Positions 44,058-52,436 of a stretch of 64,000 bases of DNA are shown here, piece after piece (positions within the stretch are counted from its first letter, which is position 1; each line of letters opens with the position of its first letter). Source of the DNA: Psychromonas marina (GTDB lineage: Bacteria > Pseudomonadota > Gammaproteobacteria > Enterobacterales > Psychromonadaceae); assembly GCF_030161115.1 (NCBI RefSeq), contig NZ_BSPQ01000001.1, positions 372,001 through 436,000 of the forward strand, given 5' to 3'. Below the pieces are notes generated by a model that was not told where the DNA came from, did not search any database, and saw nothing but the letters and a program-made list of their open reading frames with translations. The translations under genes were made by a program, and so were the position numbers.

Positions 44058-44395
44058 ACTTTCTCATTAATGGTTAAATCGATACGGGTAATTAGCGCCA
44101 CTATCTCAGGGCAACTATTAATTTGTACTTTAAAATATTCACTGGCCATCGGCGCGATCGCCATCGACGTAGGTAAGGGTAAATTTTGCTGCAATAACAA
44201 GGTTATTTTTTCGATAAATATAAACTGTAACCACTGCACAAAATTCAAGTGATCAATCGCAAAGGGAAGTTTGCTTGCTAGTGCTTGCTCACTTGGTCTT
44301 TCACTTTGCCAAAGTTGTTGCTTTTGTAATGCACTCTCTAACTCTATTATTAACGCCATTAGTAACTGGCGTTTTTTTAGCTCAAACGGTTGCAT
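44054..44395 (-). CDS. yqcC: YqcC family protein
   Basis: 113 residues, helical, of unknown function. LESALQKQQLWQSERPSEQALASKLPFAIDHLNFVQWLQFIF and LPLPTSMAIAPMASEYF are the conserved YqcC core. It is coupled to truC. No further motif is visible. Confidence 0.92.
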   Translation of the reverse strand: MQPFELKKRQLLMALIIELESALQKQQLWQSERPSEQALASKLPFAIDHLNFVQWLQFIFIEKITLLLQQNLPLPTSMAIAPMASEYFKVQINSCPEIVALITRIDLTINEKV

Positions 44396-44585
44396 TTAAT
44401 CACTCTAAAATTGAAACAGGGTAATATAAAACGTTTTCCTATTTTTGTCACAACTGCGTTACGATTATATCCGCCTGATGACCATAAATGCGCTGTAAAA
44501 CCACGCCTAATCACAGGTATCATTTTTTTCCTTAGTGATAATTTGCTATCATCTCACCACGTTACGGATAAATGAAACCTTTGTT

Positions 44586-45638
44586 ATGAATATAAATACG
44601 CTTACCGATTTTTTACAGCAGGCTCAATGCCAATTCCGCATTTACGATTTGGGCCGTAAAGTCACTAAAATTTCCAATAGTGCTTTTCAACAGGTTGCTG
44701 AAAACAAACAACCTTATCCTTACCCTATCCAGCAACACGCCTATATTGCATTAACCTTTTGGCAGGTCAATAAACAGTTACAGGATCACTTTATTTGGTT
44801 TTTAAAACTACCTGTAGATGAGCAAGGTTTGTTAAGCATTACAGCGCAAACTAGCTTTATTAAAATGGTGGTTGAAGCGATGGGTGAAAACTTAACGGGT
44901 GATATAAGTGAAGACCTGCAAGAACGTCTTGCGAGTAACCCTTTTGTATTTAAACCTGCCGCTGAAAAGCTCGCTATTTTCAATGCGATTATGAATACTA
45001 ACTTTGTGCGCCCTGCTTCCACCTTTTACCCGGCGGCATTACGTTATTTCTCAGGACAAACACGTTGGAGTGAATGGCAAGAGTTAGGTATTCAAGGCAT
45101 TGCCGATCTGGCAGCACGACTCAATTATGATAATAACCAGCAAACATTAATCAATGCCTTGCCACACCTGCCTCAACAACCCCTGCAATCGCTATCATTA
45201 TGTTTAGAGCATCAGCACGATATTAATACCGATTTAGCAACGGCAATCGCTCAACAAGCGAAGGCAGAATTAAAAGCGAACCATCAAGAAAATGCGATTT
45301 TACTATTACGCGCTCTTTCTAGTGCGCCTGCAGTTGGTATTAGCAAAGCGTTACTTGAACAGCAGTTTAACTCTGACCTTATCCATAATGAGCATTGGTA
45401 TGTCTGTATTGCTGGACGTTGTTGGTCGATGCTAGAAGATGAAACATTGCTGAATCGCTTTTTTGAAGCACTCGCAAATCATCATCCGTCGCTATTTCCA
45501 CAGCTATTTGTAGATCTCGTTGCTATTCCGGCACTGCGTGAAAAGGTATTAAAACAGCTGCGTTTAACGGCACGCTCGCCAGCCTTGTCAAAAGCGATTG
45601 GATTACTGTTCTCCGCCGCACCACAAGGGGAAAAATAG
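44586..45638 (+). CDS. DUF3549 family protein
   Basis: 350 residues from this ATG (MNINTLTDFLQQAQCQFRIYDLGRKV); an in-frame ATG further upstream would add 17 residues of unlikely sequence. The whole protein is helix-rich, with YPYPIQQHAYIALTFWQ and FVRPASTFYPAALRYFSGQ characteristic of DUF3549, a gammaproteobacterial family of unknown function. Its stop overlaps the GTG start of the next gene, and three small genes follow on the same strand. Confidence 0.86.
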   Translation: MNINTLTDFLQQAQCQFRIYDLGRKVTKISNSAFQQVAENKQPYPYPIQQHAYIALTFWQVNKQLQDHFIWFLKLPVDEQGLLSITAQTSFIKMVVEAMGENLTGDISEDLQERLASNPFVFKPAAEKLAIFNAIMNTNFVRPASTFYPAALRYFSGQTRWSEWQELGIQGIADLAARLNYDNNQQTLINALPHLPQQPLQSLSLCLEHQHDINTDLATAIAQQAKAELKANHQENAILLLRALSSAPAVGISKALLEQQFNSDLIHNEHWYVCIAGRCWSMLEDETLLNRFFEALANHHPSLFPQLFVDLVAIPALREKVLKQLRLTARSPALSKAIGLLFSAAPQGEK

Positions 45639-45952
45639 TGACCGACCTGCTTTTTATTCTTCTTGTTGTCGTTGTGGCAACACTTATCTGGAAACTCAGA
45701 CAACAATCGGAATATGCAAAAGAGCTCATTGAAAAACAGTGCGTTAAGTTAGACCTACAACTGCTTAGCGTGTCGCGATCTAATTTCAACTTTAAGCTTG
45801 GTCCTGATTTTTTACTGGCCAGTTTTTCCTTTGAATTTAGCAGCGACAATGAAAATAGCTATCAAGGTAAACTATTTTTAGCCGGTCTACATCGTCCTCG
45901 TTTCGAGCTCCCCGTGTATCGCTCTTTTGAATCAACCGATCAACTTCATTAA
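45638..45952 (+). CDS. DUF3301 family membrane protein
   Basis: 104 residues with a GTG start in the DUF3549 stop codon region. One N-terminal membrane segment (LLFILLVVVVATLIWKL) followed by RQQSEYAKELIEKQCVKLDLQLLSVS and FEFSSDNENSYQGKLFLAG. This matches DUF3301, small membrane proteins of unknown function. It is coupled to the upstream gene by overlap. Confidence 0.86.
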   Translation: MTDLLFILLVVVVATLIWKLRQQSEYAKELIEKQCVKLDLQLLSVSRSNFNFKLGPDFLLASFSFEFSSDNENSYQGKLFLAGLHRPRFELPVYRSFESTDQLH

Positions 45953-45960
45953 GGTTTCCC

Positions 45961-46272
45961 ATGGATAAAATTATTCTCATTGCTCAGCAGATTGTTAAAG
46001 AGGGTAAAACCCCTAATACCGCACTGATCAAAGCGAGACTGCCAAAAAATGTACCGCTGCCAACCATTATTCAAGGCTTGAAAATGTGGCAAGATAATCC
46101 TAATAAACAGATCAACACACCAACAGAGCCCGCATTAATTAACAATGCAACAGTTGCAACTGGCAGTTTTGATCAGTTATTAGATGCGAAAATAGAGCAG
46201 CAATTAGCACCACTAAAAAATGAAATTGAACAGCTTAAAGCCGAGCTTAAAAAACTAAAAGAGAAACAATAA
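45961..46272 (+). CDS. Small protein with C-terminal coiled coil
   Basis: 103 residues; family not recognised. The first 50 residues (IAQQIVKEGKTPNTALIKARLPKNVPLPTIIQGLKMW) look like a small helical DNA-binding or KfrA-like domain. A Thr/Asn/Ala-rich linker follows, and the last 30 residues (KIEQQLAPLKNEIEQLKAEL, then KKLKEK) are a coiled coil. The next gene starts at its stop codon, so they are cotranscribed. Confidence 0.75.
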   Translation: MDKIILIAQQIVKEGKTPNTALIKARLPKNVPLPTIIQGLKMWQDNPNKQINTPTEPALINNATVATGSFDQLLDAKIEQQLAPLKNEIEQLKAELKKLKEKQ

Positions 46273-47049
46273 GTGTTTATTAAAGAACTCACCTTTGAGT
46301 GTTACAAAAATACCCAATACGCAGCGATTGAACGTGCGATCAATAATTACTTTGATATGTTGCGCTATAACGGTCAGATTTTAGGCCGAGAATTTCCGAT
46401 TGCGATGCTTGATGCAACCTTTACTACGCGACTTGTCTGCCCAGAAGAGCACAGCTTGGATGAGCAATTCAATAGTCCACAGGTAAAACATGCATTGGCC
46501 CAATTAACAGAAGCAGGCTTACTTGCTCCCAAAATTAAGACCGTCGCAGAAGATCTGAACTCATTAGAATGCGCACCAGGTTTCACGCCAAGTTGGCAAG
46601 TTTTATATACCACTTTTTTAGATACTTGTTCTCCACTGCGCTGTGGCGATACATTGCAACCAATCCCGCTTTACCGCACCCCAGAAGCAATCAGTAATGG
46701 TGATCGTAAAAGCGTGATTAAATGGCAGGAAGAGTGGATCAATTGTGATGAATTGCAGATGAATGGTTCGGCAGTTTCTAGCGCTATCTTAAAGGAGATG
46801 GGAGAGGTTGATAGTAAACTTTATTACCGTGGTAGCAACCTTGCTAAGCGTATTCAGTTTGTCACCAAAGTGCCTACTTACTACTACCTATACCGCGTTG
46901 CAGGCACTAGCCTAGAAGATGAACAACAGCGTAAATGCCCAAGTTGTGGTGAAGAGTGGCGTTTAGAAGCTCCTCTTTTTGATATTTTTGATTTCAAGTG
47001 TGATGCATGCCAACTGGTTTCTAACCTGTCTTGGGATTTTAAAAAGTAA
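46273..47049 (+). CDS. DUF2310 family Zn-ribbon-containing protein
   Basis: 258 residues with a GTG start immediately after the upstream stop. The C-terminus has CPSCGEEWRLEAPLFDIFDFKCDAC, four cysteines of a zinc ribbon. The rest is mixed alpha/beta and matches the gammaproteobacterial DUF2310 family (annotated as possible nucleic-acid-binding proteins). It closes a four-gene run with DUF3549 and DUF3301. Confidence 0.85.
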   Translation: MFIKELTFECYKNTQYAAIERAINNYFDMLRYNGQILGREFPIAMLDATFTTRLVCPEEHSLDEQFNSPQVKHALAQLTEAGLLAPKIKTVAEDLNSLECAPGFTPSWQVLYTTFLDTCSPLRCGDTLQPIPLYRTPEAISNGDRKSVIKWQEEWINCDELQMNGSAVSSAILKEMGEVDSKLYYRGSNLAKRIQFVTKVPTYYYLYRVAGTSLEDEQQRKCPSCGEEWRLEAPLFDIFDFKCDACQLVSNLSWDFKK

Positions 47050-47102
47050 CAAGTAAAACCGAGCTACTGTTCTCAGTAGCTTTAATAAACTAAGGAATGA
47101 AA

Positions 47103-47594
47103 ATGTTAAAAAAGATAAAAATTTATGGATCGCTGATACTGCTACTGGTGGTTGCGCTGGTTATCTATAAAGGTTTCTCCAAGGATGAAGTAGGCAATGT
47201 ATCACTCGGCATGTTCACCTTAAAAGATATAAAACTAAATATCTTAAACGATGAACTAGTCTCAGGCGTCACTTGTCATATCGCTTCAATAGAAGATAAC
47301 TTCAGCATCTCTGATCCAAGTGATAGCTCTATCTCTTGTCGACAAACAGGCGAGATAACATCAGCAATGATTGCTCAAATAGATAAAAGCAAATCAGGTG
47401 AAGTGGTCTTCAAACAATCTAAAAGCATCTTCTTCAAAACAATGAAAATAAGAAGAATATACGATGCTGATAATCAAACCTTAATGTACGTATCTTACTC
47501 TACAACTGAAACATCAGGCAGTTTCAAACATAGCCTTTCAACTGTTCCATTATGGGGAACAAAGGCTTATATAGAGCCTTTAACAGCTCAATAA
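47103..47594 (+). CDS. creA: CreA family protein
   Basis: 163 residues. N-terminal hydrophobic segment (IYGSLILLLVVALVIYKGF) anchors or exports the protein. The core LVSGVTCHIAS, SSISCRQTGEI, GEVVFKQSKSIFFKTMKIRRIYD and NQTLMYVSYST, then KHSLSTVPLW, is the CreA family pattern; the two cysteines (in VTCH and ISCR) are conserved. The function of CreA is not established. I start at the second ATG, which has AAGGA 6 bp upstream; the first ATG abuts it. A fragment of a second creA gene lies near 57.4 kb. Confidence 0.87.
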   Translation: MLKKIKIYGSLILLLVVALVIYKGFSKDEVGNVSLGMFTLKDIKLNILNDELVSGVTCHIASIEDNFSISDPSDSSISCRQTGEITSAMIAQIDKSKSGEVVFKQSKSIFFKTMKIRRIYDADNQTLMYVSYSTTETSGSFKHSLSTVPLWGTKAYIEPLTAQ

Positions 47595-47612
47595 AAAGTA
47601 ACCTAAATTCTA

Positions 47613-47637
47613 TTTCCCTTTTCTTACAAAAGGGAAA
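47613..47637 (+). terminator. Terminator-like hairpin after creA
   Basis: TTTCCCTTTT/AAAAGGGAAA stem of 10 bp with a 5-base loop, 18 bp past the creA stop. It lacks a long T tail, so termination strength is uncertain. Confidence 0.6.
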
Positions 47638-47771
47638 TTCGATTCAATTCTGTCTAGCGTTTTTACGATTTTATAGTAGTGAGTAAATGATGCAGCGGTC
47701 TTTGGAAGATTTAGAGAAAGATTAATCGGTACCTATAAACTTATCGCTCGATTGTAGTAGCACAATAAGAG

Positions 47772-47820
47772 CTAAGTCGCTTTCGCCCCCAATCGCCTTA
47801 GAGACCTATAAAACGGTGGC
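47772..47820. repeat. REP-like palindromic repeat (copy D)
   Basis: CTAAGTCGCTTTCGCCCCC, then AATCGCCTTAGAGACCTATA and AAACGGTGGC. Arms CTAAG-CGC and GC-CTTAG can pair. The following ACCTATAAA...GTGGC part is also shared with copy E, so the conserved unit is at least about 50 bp. Confidence 0.7.
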
Positions 47821-47940
47821 TAAATACTAAGTAATGCAAAATAAAAAAACTGACCCATGCCCCTTCTCAAAATAACGGAGCTAGTTTGCATTAATATATT
47901 CAGGGTCTTTTAGACATTGTTGTCTATCAGCCCTTAGCTC

Positions 47941-48402
47941 TTATATGGAATTCTCATTTTGATCGTTTTCAATTTCTTCTATTAAATGCAGCCTATATCG
48001 CCTAGTTTCATTATCATCAAAATCAGTTTCCAGCCAAATATCAACTAGTTTTATTGCTAGTGTCGGCTCAATAGTTAAGGCTCCCAAAGTGAGTACATTG
48101 GTGTCATTATGTCGCCTAGCCTGCTCAACCGTATAGGGTTCAAAGCCCATCACAGCTCTTATACCATTAACTTTGTTAGCACAAATATTCATTCCTGCGC
48201 CTGTACCACAGATTAATATTCCCATATCTGCGCGTTTAAGTTTAACTAATTTGGTTACCTTTTCTGCATAGACCGCTGAGTGTGTACGTTCCTTGTTTCC
48301 TGTACCCATATCAATAACGGTATGGCCTTTATTTTCAATATGAGTGACAAGCTTCTGCTTTAATTCAAGTCCAGCGTGGTCATTACCTATTGCAACTTTC
48401 AT
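47941..48402 (-). CDS. rpiB: Ribose-5-phosphate isomerase B (RpiB/LacAB family)
   Basis: Interconverts ribose-5-phosphate and ribulose-5-phosphate (or related aldoses) in the cytoplasm. MKVAIGNDHAGLELKQKL, DMGTG, and ILICGTGAGMNICANKVNGIRA with catalytic Cys65 are typical, and ARRHNDTNVLTLGA is the second conserved block. 153 residues. The usual SVDYPDYA segment is changed to THSAVYAEK, so a different sugar phosphate specificity is possible. AGGAAG precedes the ATG. It is followed by REP-like repeats on both sides. Confidence 0.9.
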   Translation of the reverse strand: MKVAIGNDHAGLELKQKLVTHIENKGHTVIDMGTGNKERTHSAVYAEKVTKLVKLKRADMGILICGTGAGMNICANKVNGIRAVMGFEPYTVEQARRHNDTNVLTLGALTIEPTLAIKLVDIWLETDFDDNETRRYRLHLIEEIENDQNENSI

Positions 48403-48454
48403 ACAATTACTTCCTAGGTTTTATATAAATATAGTGTAATGGAACAGTGATTAT

Positions 48455-48573
48455 GGCTACTAATTTAGAGGTAAAGTGGTAATTTTCCTAAGACACTTTG
48501 TGTCACTTTCCGCCTTAGAAAGCTAACTCGCTTTCGCCCCCAAAGCAATTTAGAAACCTATAAATTTGTGGCC
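48455..48573. repeat. REP-like palindromic repeat, double copy (copy E)
   Basis: Two palindromes in a row: CTAAGACACTTTGTGTC with GCCTTAGAA (48489-48520), then CTAACTCGCTTTCGCCCCC with AATTTAGAAACCTATAAA (48523-48562). With the preceding GGCTACTAATTTAGAG and following GTGGCC the unit is about 115 bp and is related over its length to copy F. Confidence 0.7.
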
Positions 48574-48621
48574 AATATTACTTAGCCACAACAACCTGAC
48601 TCGTTGCGGTATTAATTACTA

Positions 48622-49500
48622 TTAGATTGAGAATGTATCGGTAAGTTTAATGATCGCATCATAACCGTTAGGCTGACTAGATGCCCAAAGAAGTACAGTC
48701 TGCAGCTTAATTTCTTGATTTGCTTGTACTATATCAAGATTAACTTTTGTGAATATATCAGGTACACGTGCGCTGAGATGGTTTGGAATAAATGCCCAGC
48801 AGTTCTGCTCGCTAGTAAGGCCTGCTAATAATAGTTCTAAGTCACTTTCTATAACGTGATCATCTGAAACAATGAGCGGATAGCGATAACGAACTGATGG
48901 GGTCTGACTATAGATTCGTTGTTTAAATTTAGCTAAATCTCGTAATGTATTTACTGATGTATTGGCAATAATATTATTACGTAGTGTAAAAGCTGACATT
49001 GAAATAGAAGGCAGTGATTTCCAATAAAACTCTGCATTAATCACTTCACCTTTAGCTAAAAACAACCCGTATTGGCAGGCGCCAGATTTCAATAAAGTTT
49101 CGCCGTACTCACGCGTGACTTTGACTAAATCAAGGGTGACATTAATATCGCCACATAAGCTCTGAAGGCTTTTTAACCAAGAGTAGGGTATTGACTCATC
49201 GAAACAGATAGAAATTCTATCTGTAATTGCAGAGTCTAAGCTCATTGCAAAACGCTCAAATGCTCTCACATCGGCACTTAATAACTGAGCACGGCGATAA
49301 AGTAGCTCCCCTTTACTGGTTAATACCAATGTTCTGCCAAGTTTACTAAAGACCGGATAACCAAGATTGATTTCAAAATATTCGATGTGTTCACTGATCG
49401 TTTTACGATCTTTACGTAATACCGCAGCTGCTTTAGTGAAGCTTTTCACTTGCGCCACCGTTACAAAAGAGTTGAGTTGGGTAAAACTAAAATGAGTCAA
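48622..49500 (-). CDS. LysR family transcriptional regulator
   Basis: 292 residues. The N-terminal winged helix-turn-helix reads FSFTQLNSFVTVAQVKSFTKAAAVLRKDRKTISEHIEYFEINLGYPVFSK, a clear LysR DNA-binding domain. Residues about 90-290 form the effector-binding domain. The HTH recognition helix contains RKDRKTISEHIE in place of the usual hydrophilic SQPAVSxQI, a slightly unusual version. It is divergent from the choloylglycine-hydrolase gene and may regulate it, as is common for LysR genes. Confidence 0.9.
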   Translation of the reverse strand: MTHFSFTQLNSFVTVAQVKSFTKAAAVLRKDRKTISEHIEYFEINLGYPVFSKLGRTLVLTSKGELLYRRAQLLSADVRAFERFAMSLDSAITDRISICFDESIPYSWLKSLQSLCGDINVTLDLVKVTREYGETLLKSGACQYGLFLAKGEVINAEFYWKSLPSISMSAFTLRNNIIANTSVNTLRDLAKFKQRIYSQTPSVRYRYPLIVSDDHVIESDLELLLAGLTSEQNCWAFIPNHLSARVPDIFTKVNLDIVQANQEIKLQTVLLWASSQPNGYDAIIKLTDTFSI

Positions 49501-49614
49501 TAAGTAACCTAATCCATCGTTATTTTTAGGGGGAACTCCCCCCTTAATGCGGGAGGTTTATTTTATCAGAGAGAATAGAATAATGGCATAATATTTCTAA
49601 TTGAGTATACCGCC

Positions 49615-50748
49615 ATGAATAAAAAATTGATCGCCGCTTGTATTACTGCCGCTATTTCAGTCTCTACACTTTTACCTACCACTGTTGATGCTTGCACTCG
49701 TATGCTGTGGAACACTGACAATGATTTTGTAATGGTAGGGCGTAATGAGGATTACTTCTCAGCCTCTTCACCAACCTTAGTTAAAACGCCTCATGGTGTA
49801 AGCCGTATTGGTAGCACTGATGATCCGAAACATGCTGTTAAATGGGATGTTAAGTATGGAAATATAGCAGTATATGCAAATAACCGTTTTCCAATGGATG
49901 GCATGAATGAAAAGGGGCTAACAGCGAGAACCTTATACTTTAATGAAGGTAAAATAGATCAGCAGGTTGATATTGATAACGATAAACCAACTTTACAAGC
50001 TGACCATTGGGTAAGTTACGTTCTAGATAACTTTGCAACAGTCAATGAGGCTGTAAATGCAATGAAGCAATTACGATTAACAGCGGTACATGGTGGCTAT
50101 AGTTACTCAGAGAGTCCAAAGCATTTATCAATGGCGGATGCCTCTGGTGATTCTGCTATTATTGAAATCCAAAATGGAGAAGTGAAAATTTTCCATGGAA
50201 AACAATACCAAGTGATGACTAACCCACCTAATTTACAAACACAGATGAGCAATGCTAAGCAACATAAAATTGATGCTAACGACGGTACTTTTCCAAATAC
50301 GCTAAGTGCTGAAGATCGCTTTCAAAAAGCACAGTATTGGTTAGATAATTTTCCAAATATTAAAGCAAGTGACGGTATGAATGCAGCTTATGGGTTCATG
50401 TATTCAGCACTGGGAACCACGACTTTTGTACCAGGTGTTCCATTACCAGCTGAAGATCAATTAGTTGGCGAAAAAATAATGAAACAAACAAATTTAGATG
50501 ACTCTTACGGAGTCGCAACGTACTTTCAATCTATTTCTGATTTAACAAACCTTCATTATCGTTTCAATTCATTATTGGCGCCTAGTGATGTGTATTTAGA
50601 TTTAGGTAATATGAACTGGAATGATCAACATGTCGCAGTTATTCCACGTATTGATCGTTATGCTCAAAATGGATTACAGGGGAATATCGCAGATCAATTC
50701 AAAGTGATTTCAGAAACTGATATTTATCAACAGCCTGTAATAAAATAA
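49615..50748 (+). CDS. Choloylglycine hydrolase / penicillin V acylase family protein (Ntn hydrolase), secreted
   Basis: 377 residues. The Sec signal peptide ends at VDA and the next residue is Cys27, the expected N-terminal nucleophile after cleavage; CTRMLWN is the normal start of the mature enzyme. Further motifs: GRNEDYF, NRFPMDGMNEKGLTARTL, DHWVSYVLDNFATVNEA, and NLTHYRFN-like NLHYRF. Family members hydrolyse bile-salt, penicillin V or N-acyl-homoserine lactone amide bonds; which substrate applies here cannot be told. It is divergent from a LysR gene and ends with a terminator. Confidence 0.9.
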   Translation: MNKKLIAACITAAISVSTLLPTTVDACTRMLWNTDNDFVMVGRNEDYFSASSPTLVKTPHGVSRIGSTDDPKHAVKWDVKYGNIAVYANNRFPMDGMNEKGLTARTLYFNEGKIDQQVDIDNDKPTLQADHWVSYVLDNFATVNEAVNAMKQLRLTAVHGGYSYSESPKHLSMADASGDSAIIEIQNGEVKIFHGKQYQVMTNPPNLQTQMSNAKQHKIDANDGTFPNTLSAEDRFQKAQYWLDNFPNIKASDGMNAAYGFMYSALGTTTFVPGVPLPAEDQLVGEKIMKQTNLDDSYGVATYFQSISDLTNLHYRFNSLLAPSDVYLDLGNMNWNDQHVAVIPRIDRYAQNGLQGNIADQFKVISETDIYQQPVIK

Positions 50749-50800
50749 TACATTGAATTACTTTTATTACTCACGATATTCGATAACTGATAATAAAAAT

Positions 50801-50830
50801 AACCCCATAAACAAAAATGCTTATGGGGTT
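50801..50830 (+). terminator. Terminator of the choloylglycine-hydrolase gene
   Basis: AACCCCATAA/TTATGGGGTT stem of 10 bp with a 10-base loop, followed by TTAAGC. It lies 52 bp after the stop. Confidence 0.8.
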
Positions 50831-50990
50831 TTAAGCTTAAATTTAGCGAGTGTAGCCTATATATGACTGCTGACCACTTTGCTCAGTTAGTTGTAAAAGT
50901 CGTGTCGATATAAGCACTATGAGCACGTTCAAATACACAAGCCTGTTAATCATCACTCCGAATACCCAAGTGTTGTAGCATCGCTAAATT

Positions 50991-51100
50991 AGCCACTAAT
51001 TTAGAGTTAAATCATTTATTTTTCTAAGTCGCAATGTGCCCCTTTGCCCCCCAGAAAGCTAACGCCCCCATTGCCTTAGAAACCCATAAAAAAATGACCA
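50991..51100. repeat. REP-like palindromic repeat, double copy (copy F)
   Basis: AGCCACTAATTTAGAG, then TTTCTAAGTCGCAATGTGCC with CCTTTGCCCCCC, then AGCTAACGCCCCCATTGCC with TTAGAAACCCATAAA, ending in ATGACC. Same order of blocks as copy E, so the two are diverged copies of a unit of about 110 bp. Confidence 0.7.
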
Positions 51101-51201
51101 AGATTATTCCCCCCCAACAGTGCTATTTAGAACATGATTCATCAACCTACAGACAGACTTGGCCAAAACTAGTTTAACCGACAAAAAATTCTAAAATTTC
51201 C

Positions 51202-51219
51202 CTTCACATTTCCTTCACA
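51202..51219 (+). promoter_or_regulatory. Direct-repeat operator (CTTCACA x2) before BOF gene 1
   Basis: CTTCACA at 51202-51208 and again at 51213-51219, i.e. two half-sites 11 bp apart. A TATAGT-like -10 lies at 51230-51235. The same pair occurs at 53781-53798 before the paralogous gene. Direct repeats one helical turn apart are typical operators of OmpR/PmrA-type response regulators such as the one encoded between the two sites. Confidence 0.75.
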
Positions 51220-51323
51220 CCTTACTCGATATAGTAGCTACACATTAAGCAACACGAGACATAAAAGCCCTGTTACTGACACAAATTTATGCTCAACTCA
51301 ATTTATTTAGTAAGGAAAAAACT

Positions 51324-51683
51324 ATGTTTAAAAAATTATTAGTGTTACCTCTTATTGTATTTTCTAGCCTTAGCTTTGCTAATTTTGAACCTGCACAAAA
51401 AGGGGGATATTCAGGGCCGAGTTCAGAGCTTGAATTGACTATTCAACAAGCGTTAGAAGCACAAGATGACACGATTGTTTCTCTTAAAGGTCATATTGTA
51501 CTTTCAAATGGCGATGAAAATTACTGGTTTGAAGATGGCACTGGCCGTATCCAAGTTGAAATTGATGATCATTTGCTTAAAAAACACACAGTAACGCCTG
51601 AAATGTTAGTCACAATTGTTGGCGAAATAGATAAAGAGTGGAGTGAGATCTCAGTTGATGCGGATACATTGATTATCAACTGA
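51324..51683 (+). CDS. YgiW/YdeI-type BOF (OB-fold) periplasmic stress protein, copy 1
   Basis: 119 residues with a signal peptide (LLVLPLIVFSSLSFA, then NFEPAQKGGYSGPS). The mature OB-fold core is TIQQALEAQDDTIVSLKGHIV, NYWFEDGTGRIQVEIDDHLL, and VTIVGEIDKEWSEISVDADTL, the BOF family pattern (YgiW, YdeI, VisP). Members bind cell-envelope ligands and raise tolerance to peroxide, metals or antimicrobial peptides. It is the first gene of a likely operon with the response regulator 81 bp downstream. A paralogue is encoded 2.6 kb further on. Confidence 0.9.
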   Translation: MFKKLLVLPLIVFSSLSFANFEPAQKGGYSGPSSELELTIQQALEAQDDTIVSLKGHIVLSNGDENYWFEDGTGRIQVEIDDHLLKKHTVTPEMLVTIVGEIDKEWSEISVDADTLIIN

Positions 51684-51764
51684 TAATAGATTGCTTAAAA
51701 TAGGCATCTTTTCTAAGATAGTTTTTCAGTTCAAATTTATAAAACTATATTGCAAAGGTGCTAC

Positions 51765-52436
51765 ATGCATATATTAATAGTCGATGATACACATAGCGTG
51801 GCAGAGACCATTGCTGATTACCTTGAACTAGAAGGCATGACCATTGATTTTGCTTATCATGGAGAAGCAGCGTTAGCATTAGTGGAAGATAATCATTACG
51901 ATGCCATTATCATGGACATTATGATGCCCAAAATGGATGGTATTACAGCGGTGAGAAAATTACGTGAAGAATTATTTTGCAATACGCCAATTATCTTCCT
52001 AACTGCTAAAGATCAGCTTGAAGATAAAATAGCTTCATTTAAAGCAGGCGGTGATGACTATTTGGTCAAGCCTTTTGCATTAGAAGAATTGAGCTTACGC
52101 CTACAGGCTCTATCTCATCGTGGTGTGCGCCAAAACATTGGCAACTTAAGCTTTGCGGATATCAGTGTTGATGTAAAAAGTGGACAAGTTAATTGTGCCG
52201 GTAAAAATATTAAAGTTAGCCCCATACAGTTAACTATTCTGAAAGTATTACTTAAAAAAGCGCCCAATATTGTAAGTCGACAAGAAGTCATACAAGCAAT
52301 ATGGGGAGATGAAAGCCCTTCTAGCGATGCACTGCGCAGTCATGTGTATAGTTTACGCACTAAACTTGCTGAAGGGAAAAATGAATCCCGACTAGAGACT
52401 ATTCATGGCCAAGGCTTCCGACTTAAATCAGAATAA
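51765..52436 (+). CDS. OmpR-family response regulator (QseB/PmrA type)
   Basis: 223 residues from MHILIVDD (AAAGGTG before the ATG; the frame is open five codons further upstream). Receiver domain 1-120 with Asp7-Asp8, phosphoryl-acceptor Asp51 in IIMDIMMPKMDG and Lys in DDYLVKPF. The winged-helix DNA-binding domain (125-223) has SPIQLTILKVLLKKAPNIVSRQEVIQAIWGDESPSSDALRSHVYSLRTKL, the OmpR pattern. The gene overlaps the kinase gene by 32 bp. It lies between two BOF genes with identical operator-like repeats and is the best candidate to bind them. Confidence 0.93.
   Translation: MHILIVDDTHSVAETIADYLELEGMTIDFAYHGEAALALVEDNHYDAIIMDIMMPKMDGITAVRKLREELFCNTPIIFLTAKDQLEDKIASFKAGGDDYLVKPFALEELSLRLQALSHRGVRQNIGNLSFADISVDVKSGQVNCAGKNIKVSPIQLTILKVLLKKAPNIVSRQEVIQAIWGDESPSSDALRSHVYSLRTKLAEGKNESRLETIHGQGFRLKSE

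Larger units (their letters stand above)
47595..47940. other. creA-rpiB intergenic region
   Basis: 346 bp between convergent genes. It holds the hairpin after creA and REP-like copy D (47772-47820). No gene seen. Confidence 0.55.
50749..51323. other. Intergenic region with REP-like copy F and a regulator site
   Basis: 575 bp. It contains the terminator above, REP-like copy F (50991-51100), the CTTCACA direct repeat (51202-51219), and the promoter of the BOF gene. No gene seen. Confidence 0.6.
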